The notes below the pieces were generated by a model, which was not told the origin of the DNA, made no database searches, and saw nothing but the letters and a program-made list of their open reading frames with translations. A program made the position numbers and the translations under genes. A stretch of DNA of 11,635 nucleotides from JAJFGI01 sp036397065 (lineage in GTDB: Bacteria; Pseudomonadota; Alphaproteobacteria; Kiloniellales; J153): assembly GCA_036397065.1 (NCBI GenBank), contig DASWJP010000019.1, positions 1-11,635 of the forward strand, read 5' to 3'. This document shows, one piece after another, positions 7,759-11,635 of the stretch (position 1 is its first letter; each line of letters opens with the position of its first letter).

Positions 7759-7800
7759 GCCTAACCTTGGATCATATCCGGTCGCGTGCCACAAGCGGCG
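7717..7800. repeat. Imperfect direct repeat, copy A (dadA-like gene start)
   Basis: By hand alignment without gaps, 67 of 84 bases match positions 9568-9651 at an offset of 1851. The best part, 7741-7770, matches at 27 of 30 positions. It spans codons 1-14 of the dadA-like gene and 42 bp upstream, including its ribosome site. Confidence 0.8.
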
Positions 7801-8112
7801 CGAACCATGCCGTATCCCAGGTCGAAATACTATCGAATAAGCACCTGGAATACCGGCCAATATGAGGAACATATCCGCTTATCGCTCAACAGCAGGCTCT
7901 GGCGCTCGATCATCCTCTCTTCTGCGCCTGATCCGAAGCTGATTTTGGTAACCCACATCGGTTCCACTGACCTCTCCAAAGTATAAGACTTATGAGATGT
8001 TCCGGCCTATGGTTGCCCCTGCCCTGTCAGGCAGCCCCGTGCCGTATACCCGGCGACGCCTTTCCTTGGACATGCTATCTCTTTGCGACCAGGTGGCCGG
8101 GGAGAAGATGCC
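7759..8112. other. Divergent intergenic region between the dadA-like and hydrolase-cyclase genes
   Basis: About 350 bp without a credible gene; it must hold promoters for both divergent genes. Beyond repeat copy A it contains an inverted repeat CCAGGT (7817-7822) / ACCTGG (7843-7848) with 20 bases between, enclosing two TTCGA words on the - strand, and a short ATATG/CATAT inverted repeat (7860-7864, 7870-7874). It is less GC-rich than the flanking genes, with TATAAG at 7982-7987. A small CTGCC/GGCAG hairpin lies near 8020-8034. I could not fix a promoter with a good -35/-10 pair. Confidence 0.5.
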
Positions 8113-9441
8113 ATGACGCCGGAAACCCATTACGCTCATGCAGGCAAATTGAGCATTGCATATCAGGTTGTTGGCGACGGCCCGATCGATTTGGTCGTGG
8201 TTCCGGGCTGGATTTCCAATATTGAAGTCTTTTGGGAGGATTTTCATGTCGCCCGATTCTTCGAGAAGCTGTCGGCGTTTGCGCGAGTAATCCTGTTCGA
8301 CAAACGGGGGACGGGGCTTTCCGACCGCAGCGTCGAGGCAGCAACCTTGGAAGAGCGGATGGACGATGTGCGGGCGGTGCTGGATGCGGTCGGTTCGTCG
8401 CGCGCCGCGTTATTGGGAACTTCGGAAGGCGGCACAATGTGCATCCTATTTGCCGCAACTTACCCCGACCGCACTGCGGCGCTCATCACCATCGGCTCCT
8501 ATGCCCGGCGCCTGAAAGCACCTGACTATCCGTATTTCACAACTCGAGAGGAAGCATTGGCGGCGGTCGAGGCGGCCTCCGCCGATTGGGGTGGGCCCGT
8601 CTGGATTGGGATACGGGCTCCTTCGGTTGCGGACGATCCGATCGTCCGCCAATGGTGGGCCAGGTTCCTGCGCATGAGCGCCAGCGCATCAGCGGCAGCT
8701 GCCTTGCAACGAATGAACCTGGAGATCGATGTCCGGCACGTGCTTCCATCAATCAAGGCGCCGACGCTCATCCTTCACGCCAAGGATGACCGTGCCTGCC
8801 CCGTCGGCGCCAGCCGACACATAGCCGGCCATATCCCGGGCGCCAAGCTGGTAGAGATCGAGTCCGGCGATCACTTACCCTTCTATGACAAGTCGGATGA
8901 GATAATCCAGCACATCCAGACATTCCTGACTGGTGGTTCGTCACGGGCGGCCTCCGAAAGCCGGGTCTCGACGCTGATGTTCACCGATATCGTCGGATCG
9001 ACCGAGATGGCCGTCGCAAAAGGCGATCTGCGTTTTGCGGACCTCCTTGAAGTTCATCACGCGGCAGTGCGGAGCGAGCTTGCACGTTTTCGTGGCGAAG
9101 AGGTGAACACGGCAGGGGATGGTTTTCTCGCGTCGTTCGACGGCCCCGCCCGCGCGATCAAATGCGCCGTGGCGATCATGAAGTCGCTCGCTACGCTTGG
9201 AATAACCTGCCGCATCGGCCTTCATACCGGCGAGTGCGAAGTCCGCCAAGGTCAGCTGCAGGGAATCGCCCTGCACATCGCCGCGCGGGTTGCCGCATTG
9301 GCTTCCCCCGGTCGTGTTTTCGTCTCGCAGACCGTGAAAGATCTAGTAGCGGGATCCGGTATTCGATTTACAGACGCCGGATTGCACAAACTAAAAGGCC
9401 TGCCCGAAGACTGGTGGCTGTATGAAGTCGTTAGGCAGTAA
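8113..9441 (+). CDS. Alpha/beta hydrolase - class III adenylate/guanylate cyclase fusion protein
   Basis: A 442-residue two-domain protein without signal peptide or membrane segment, so probably cytosolic. Residues 1-272 are an alpha/beta hydrolase with a complete apparent triad: Ser104 in GTSEGG, Asp226 in HAKDD and His254 in SGDHLPF. Residues 285-442 are a class III nucleotide cyclase domain: LMFTDIVGST gives metal ligand Asp292, NTAGDGFLASF gives Asp336, and the transition-state Arg392 is in LHIAARV. The base-selecting Lys position is Asn332, the usual Asp is Gln381, and the usual Asn of VNxAAR is His388, so activity and nucleotide specificity are uncertain. The architecture matches Mycobacterium tuberculosis Rv1900c. 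The start is ATG 8113-8115 with GGGGAGAAG upstream; an earlier in-frame codon at 8083 lacks a good site. The gene stands alone and is flanked by the two copies of a direct repeat. The hydrolase substrate is unknown. Confidence 0.9.
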   Translation: MTPETHYAHAGKLSIAYQVVGDGPIDLVVVPGWISNIEVFWEDFHVARFFEKLSAFARVILFDKRGTGLSDRSVEAATLEERMDDVRAVLDAVGSSRAALLGTSEGGTMCILFAATYPDRTAALITIGSYARRLKAPDYPYFTTREEALAAVEAASADWGGPVWIGIRAPSVADDPIVRQWWARFLRMSASASAAAALQRMNLEIDVRHVLPSIKAPTLILHAKDDRACPVGASRHIAGHIPGAKLVEIESGDHLPFYDKSDEIIQHIQTFLTGGSSRAASESRVSTLMFTDIVGSTEMAVAKGDLRFADLLEVHHAAVRSELARFRGEEVNTAGDGFLASFDGPARAIKCAVAIMKSLATLGITCRIGLHTGECEVRQGQLQGIALHIAARVAALASPGRVFVSQTVKDLVAGSGIRFTDAGLHKLKGLPEDWWLYEVVRQ

Positions 9442-9831
9442 TCATCCTCCGCTCACCTCATATCAATCCGAGTCTATTGACGGTCCGCCACTTCCGCCAT
9501 TGGTGCGCTGGATGGCTCCGACTTGTTCAACAGCCTCGGCCAGTCTCGGACTCAATGATCTCACCGGAACGATGGCGGCGCTGTATTTGCCAGATGTGGG
9601 TAGGTTAATGCCTAACCTTGGTTCAAATCCGCCCGCATGTCATGGGCGGCGAAAACAGAACGGCATAGCCGTTTGACTTTCAACTGGAAAAACGACTGGT
9701 GCATCACATTCTCAACAGATCATGTCTGCTTTACATCAAGCCGCTGACCCTGGCGCACGATTCAAGATACGGCCCGATTGACCCCACTGCTTTCCCTCTG
9801 AGCAAGACGGACAAGAGGGCATGAATTTCAC
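9442..9831. other. Intergenic region after the cyclase gene
   Basis: Some 390 bp with no convincing gene. It contains repeat copy B (9568-9651). A 6 bp hairpin AACGGC-ATA-GCCGTT (9659-9673) is followed by TTTGACTTT, at best a weak terminator for the cyclase gene. An inverted repeat CCCTCT (9794-9799) / AGAGGG (9814-9819) lies near the tetR promoter. The open frame 9422-9676 on the + strand begins inside the cyclase gene and resembles only the antisense reading of repeat copy A, so it is not called. Confidence 0.5.
9568..9651 (-). pseudogene. Direct repeat copy B: decayed start of a dadA-like gene
   Basis: This segment matches 7717-7800 at 67 of 84 positions. On the - strand the position of the dadA ATG is ATT (9607-9609), and the codons read (I)NLPTSGKYSAAIV against MNPPTSGKHIAVIG, after which similarity is lost. 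The GxGxxG motif is not continued. Differences fall at all three codon positions, as expected for a non-functional relic. It could instead be a dispersed intergenic repeat that happens to form the dadA start in copy A. Confidence 0.55.
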
Positions 9832-9860
9832 TTGCTACCATACCGACTAGTTGGTATGTT
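9832..9860 (+). promoter_or_regulatory. Promoter of the tetR-SRPBCC-VOC-DUF1428 operon
   Basis: TTGCTA (9832-9837) and TATGTT (9855-9860) are 17 bases apart, a good sigma70-type pair predicting a start near 9867, a few bases before the tetR ribosome site GAGGTGG (9871-9877). The spacer is almost entirely the palindrome at 9839-9858. Confidence 0.6.
9839..9858. promoter_or_regulatory. Probable TetR operator (20 bp palindrome)
   Basis: CATACCGACTAGTTGGTATG is an inverted repeat matching at 9 of 10 arm positions. It occupies the promoter spacer and overlaps the -10, 21 bases upstream of the tetR ATG. Position, length and symmetry are typical for an autoregulatory TetR-family operator; a bound dimer would block RNA polymerase. 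Confidence 0.7.
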
Positions 9861-9879
9861 CTAATTTCAAGAGGTGGAT

Positions 9880-10485
9880 ATGCTGCCGAACAGCGCCAAA
9901 CCGAATGCCCGTGCGAAGCTGATGGATGCGGCGGTGGCCGTGATCCGGGAAAAGGGTTTCTGCGCGACGTCGGTTGACGATCTTTGCCACCATGCAGGCG
10001 TCACCAAGGGTGCCTTCTTCCATCATTTTCCCAGCAAGGAAGCATTGGGCGTTGCCGCGGCCGAGCATTGGTCGGACATGACTGGGGCGTTCTTTGCGGC
10101 GGCCCCCTACCACCGCCACCCGGACCCGCTCGACCGGGTTCTGGGTTACATCGACTTCCGCCAAGCCATTCTGCAGGGGGCGCTGCCCGAGTTCACCTGT
10201 CTGGTCGGCACCATGGTGCAGGAAGTCTATGACACCGCATCTGCCATTCGCGATGCCTGCCGGGCGTCCATCTTCGGTCATGCGGAAACCCTTGAAGCCG
10301 ACATCGCCGAAGCGATTGCGACATACAAGATCAAGGCGGATTGGACGGCAAAGAGCCTGGCATTGCATACGCAGGCGGTATTGCAAGGGGCGTTCATTCT
10401 GGCCAAGGCGAACGGCGGACCGGAGGTGGCGGCCGACAGTATCGATCACCTGAAACGGTATGTGCGTTTGCTGTTCGACAGATGA
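9880..10485 (+). CDS. TetR/AcrR family transcriptional regulator
   Basis: A 201-residue regulator. Residues 8-55 form the TetR DNA-binding domain, with the helix-turn-helix in TSVDDLCHHAGVTKGAFFHH (30-49) followed by FPSKEALG. The remaining C-terminal helices form the ligand and dimer domain; EFTCLVGTMVQEVYDTA (104-120) carries Cys107, and Cys127 lies nearby. The start chosen is ATG 9880-9882, six bases after GAGGTGG's first purines; a GTG two codons earlier overlaps that ribosome site. A palindromic operator lies in its own promoter, so it likely represses itself and the downstream SRPBCC, VOC and DUF1428 genes, with release by an unknown small molecule. Its stop codon overlaps the start of an 18-codon ORF by ATGA. 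Confidence 0.92.
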   Translation: MLPNSAKPNARAKLMDAAVAVIREKGFCATSVDDLCHHAGVTKGAFFHHFPSKEALGVAAAEHWSDMTGAFFAAAPYHRHPDPLDRVLGYIDFRQAILQGALPEFTCLVGTMVQEVYDTASAIRDACRASIFGHAETLEADIAEAIATYKIKADWTAKSLALHTQAVLQGAFILAKANGGPEVAADSIDHLKRYVRLLFDR

Positions 10486-10538
10486 AGGCGAAAGGGCGTT
10501 TTAGGATGAATCCGCAAGAAACAGGAACGGGACGATGA
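10482..10538 (+). CDS. 18-residue mini-ORF linking tetR and the SRPBCC gene
   Basis: The frame from ATG 10482-10484 to TGA 10536-10538 encodes MKAKGRFRMNPQETGTGR. It starts within the tetR stop (ATGA, 10482-10485) and ends within the SRPBCC start (ATGA, 10535-10538), filling the whole gap between the two genes. The peptide is basic and has no recognisable homology. It has no ribosome site of its own other than terminating tetR ribosomes, so it would be translated by termination-reinitiation. Its likely role, if any, is to carry ribosomes to the next gene. It may also be chance, since the SRPBCC gene has its own AGGAACGGG just upstream. Confidence 0.4.
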   Translation: MKAKGRFRMNPQETGTGR

Positions 10539-11020
10539 GCAAATCAAAAAAAGGAACCGATGATTTCACGCTGGAGATCGAACGGGTGATCGGCGCGCCG
10601 CGCGATGTGGTTTGGCGGTGCTGGACGCAGCCGGATCTGCTCAAGCGATGGTACTGCCCGGCGCCGTGGAAAGTCACCCACGCCGAAATCAACCTGCGGG
10701 CCGGCGGCCGCATGAATTGCACCATGGAAGGGCCGAACGACGGCGAGCGCCACGAGGTGATCGGCATGCTGCTGGAGGTCGTGCCGCAGGAGCGCCTGAC
10801 GTTCACCGACGGCTATTCCGAAGGGTTCATACCGCGCGCCAACCCGTTCATGACCGGATACGTGCAGCTGTCCGACCACGGCAAGGGGCAGACGAAAATG
10901 GTGTGGGGTGCGCGCCATACATCCGAGGAAGACAAACAGAAACACCTCGACATGGGCTTCGAGAAGGGCTGGACCGCCGCTGCGGGCCAACTGGATGAGC
11001 TGGTCAAGAGTATCGCCTGA
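10535..11020 (+). CDS. SRPBCC (AHSA1-like) domain protein
   Basis: A 161-residue cytosolic protein of the SRPBCC / activator-of-Hsp90-ATPase-like (AHSA1) superfamily, a helix-grip fold with a deep hydrophobic ligand pocket. Family marks are IERVIGAPRDVVWRCWTQPD (15-34) with LLKRWYCPAPW, then EINLRAGGRM (51-60), and a long C-terminal helix GFEKGWTAAAGQLDELVKSI (141-160). Length is typical of a single-domain member. Bacterial members of this type are frequently encoded beside ArsR or TetR regulators and small VOC or DUF1428 proteins, as here, but their ligands are generally unknown. The start is ATG 10535-10537 after AGGAACGGG, overlapping the mini-ORF stop. The VOC gene follows after 25 bp. 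Confidence 0.9.
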   Translation: MSKSKKGTDDFTLEIERVIGAPRDVVWRCWTQPDLLKRWYCPAPWKVTHAEINLRAGGRMNCTMEGPNDGERHEVIGMLLEVVPQERLTFTDGYSEGFIPRANPFMTGYVQLSDHGKGQTKMVWGARHTSEEDKQKHLDMGFEKGWTAAAGQLDELVKSIA

Positions 11021-11045
11021 ACGGCGTGGAAATGGGGATCGAGAG

Positions 11046-11516
11046 ATGGAATTCAGGGCAAAGGTTCGCACGTGCCTATGGTTTGATGGCAACGGTCATG
11101 AAGCGGCCGCGTTCTATGTATCGCTGCTGCCCGACAGTTACATCGAGAACACGGTGCACCCGAAACCGGACGAACCGCCGCTGGTGGTTGAGTTCACACT
11201 GGCCGGTGCGCCGATGATGGTTCTCAACGGCGGGCCGCAATTCCCTCATTCCGAAGCGGCCTCGATTTCCGTCCTGACAAAGGACCAGGAGGAGACCGAC
11301 CGACTTTGGTCCGCGTTGACCGCCCATGGCGGCACGGAAAGCATGTGCGCCTGGTTGAGGGACAAGTACGGCGTGTCGTGGCAGATCGTGCCGGAGGCGT
11401 TGCCGCGCCTGCTGGCGTCGGACGACCGAGCGGCCGCGGGCCGCGCCATGGCCGCCATGATGCAGATGCAAAAGATAGATATTGCTGCGCTGCAAGCAGC
11501 GTTTGATGGTGCGTGA
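11046..11516 (+). CDS. VOC family protein, PhnB-like
   Basis: A 156-residue protein of the vicinal oxygen chelate fold, in the PhnB-like group often labelled 3-demethylubiquinone-9 3-methyltransferase domain. Diagnostic segments are VRTCLWFDGNGHEAAAFYVS (7-26), MMVLNGGPQFPHSEAASISV (57-76), DQEETDRLWSAL (80-91), the WLRDKYGVSWQIVP stretch (103-116) and the tail MMQMQKIDIAALQAAFDGA. The methyltransferase label is a domain name only; no SAM-binding motif is visible and no activity can be assigned. The start is ATG 11046-11048, with only a weak GAGAG ahead, so translation may lean on coupling to the SRPBCC gene 25 bp upstream. A longer in-frame start inside the SRPBCC gene is unlikely. DUF1428 follows after 14 bp. 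Confidence 0.9.
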   Translation: MEFRAKVRTCLWFDGNGHEAAAFYVSLLPDSYIENTVHPKPDEPPLVVEFTLAGAPMMVLNGGPQFPHSEAASISVLTKDQEETDRLWSALTAHGGTESMCAWLRDKYGVSWQIVPEALPRLLASDDRAAAGRAMAAMMQMQKIDIAALQAAFDGA

Positions 11517-11530
11517 AGGGAGGAACAGAC

Positions 11531-11635
11531 ATGGCCTACGTTGATGGATTTTTGGCGGCGGTGCCAACCGCCAACAAGCAGAAATACATTGAACACGCGA
11601 AATCGTTCTCCGCTCTGTTAAAGGAATATGGCGCG
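11531..11635 (+). CDS. DUF1428 family protein, N-terminal part (partial)
   Basis: The first 35 codons of a gene that runs off the window end. MAYVDGFLAAVPTANKQKYI followed by EHAKSFSALLKEYGA matches the start of DUF1428 proteins, small (about 115-120 residue) ferredoxin-like-fold proteins of unknown function that are commonly encoded with PhnB-like and SRPBCC proteins. The start ATG 11531-11533 is preceded by GGGAGGAAC at a good distance. It is the fourth recognisable gene of the tetR operon, 14 bp after the VOC gene. Confidence 0.82.
   Translation, partial: MAYVDGFLAAVPTANKQKYIEHAKSFSALLKEYGA

Noticed and set aside
7817..7848. CCAGGT/ACCTGG inverted repeat as an operator for the dadA-like gene
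   Set aside because: Six-base arms with a 20-base spacer are weak evidence, and no regulator or promoter was placed around it; mentioned only in the intergenic entry.
9621..9632. GGTTCAAATCC resembling a tRNA T-loop, possibly an attachment site
   Set aside because: The flanking bases do not form a T-stem or acceptor stem and no other tRNA arms are present; it is part of repeat copy B.
9422..9676. 84-codon + strand frame after the cyclase gene, similar to an antisense frame over the dadA start
   Set aside because: The shared stretch (LPDVG..MPNLGS) is simply the direct repeat read on the + strand; in copy A it is antisense to dadA, so the similarity is not evidence of a protein.

Overview
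The window is GC-rich DNA that looks like an alphaproteobacterial chromosome, most likely a Rhodospirillales-type organism. That placement is inferred from the ParC and TRAP permease sequence style and from GC-biased codon use; no rRNA or tRNA gene is present to confirm it. I see no tRNA, rRNA, CRISPR array, integrase or insertion sequence.

Left part (1-7758). The 3' end of a TRAP-transporter solute-binding protein gene (+ strand) runs into a hairpin terminator. Facing it on the - strand is a long co-directional series, read right to left: a DadA-like FAD amino-acid dehydrogenase, topoisomerase IV subunit A (parC), an exported DUF3108 protein, the biotin transporter bioY, then the TRAP small and large permeases dctQ and dctM. 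dctP, dctQ and dctM would form one tripartite transporter, but here P is convergent with QM instead of leading a PQM operon. bioY has a candidate promoter, a leader hairpin and a repeated 8-mer upstream. A T-rich 12-mer tandem repeat lies further upstream.

Middle (7717-9651). A fusion gene on the + strand joins an intact alpha/beta hydrolase to a class III nucleotide cyclase domain whose substrate-binding positions are altered. It is bracketed by two copies of an imperfect direct repeat of about 84 bp (about 80% identical). One copy covers the first 14 codons and the upstream region of the dadA-like gene. The other lies downstream of the cyclase gene, where the dadA start codon is ATT and the reading frame has decayed. 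This suggests an old duplication or a dispersed element with the cyclase gene between the copies.

Right part (9832-11635). A compact + strand operon begins with a TetR-family repressor, followed by an SRPBCC/AHSA1 protein, a PhnB-like VOC protein and the start of a DUF1428 protein. A near-perfect 20 bp palindrome fills the spacer of a well-formed promoter in front of tetR, so autorepression of the operon is likely. tetR and the SRPBCC gene are joined by an 18-codon mini-ORF that overlaps each neighbour by ATGA, an unusual chain suggesting translational coupling. The physiological role of the operon cannot be read from sequence; a response to a reactive or toxic small molecule is a reasonable guess.
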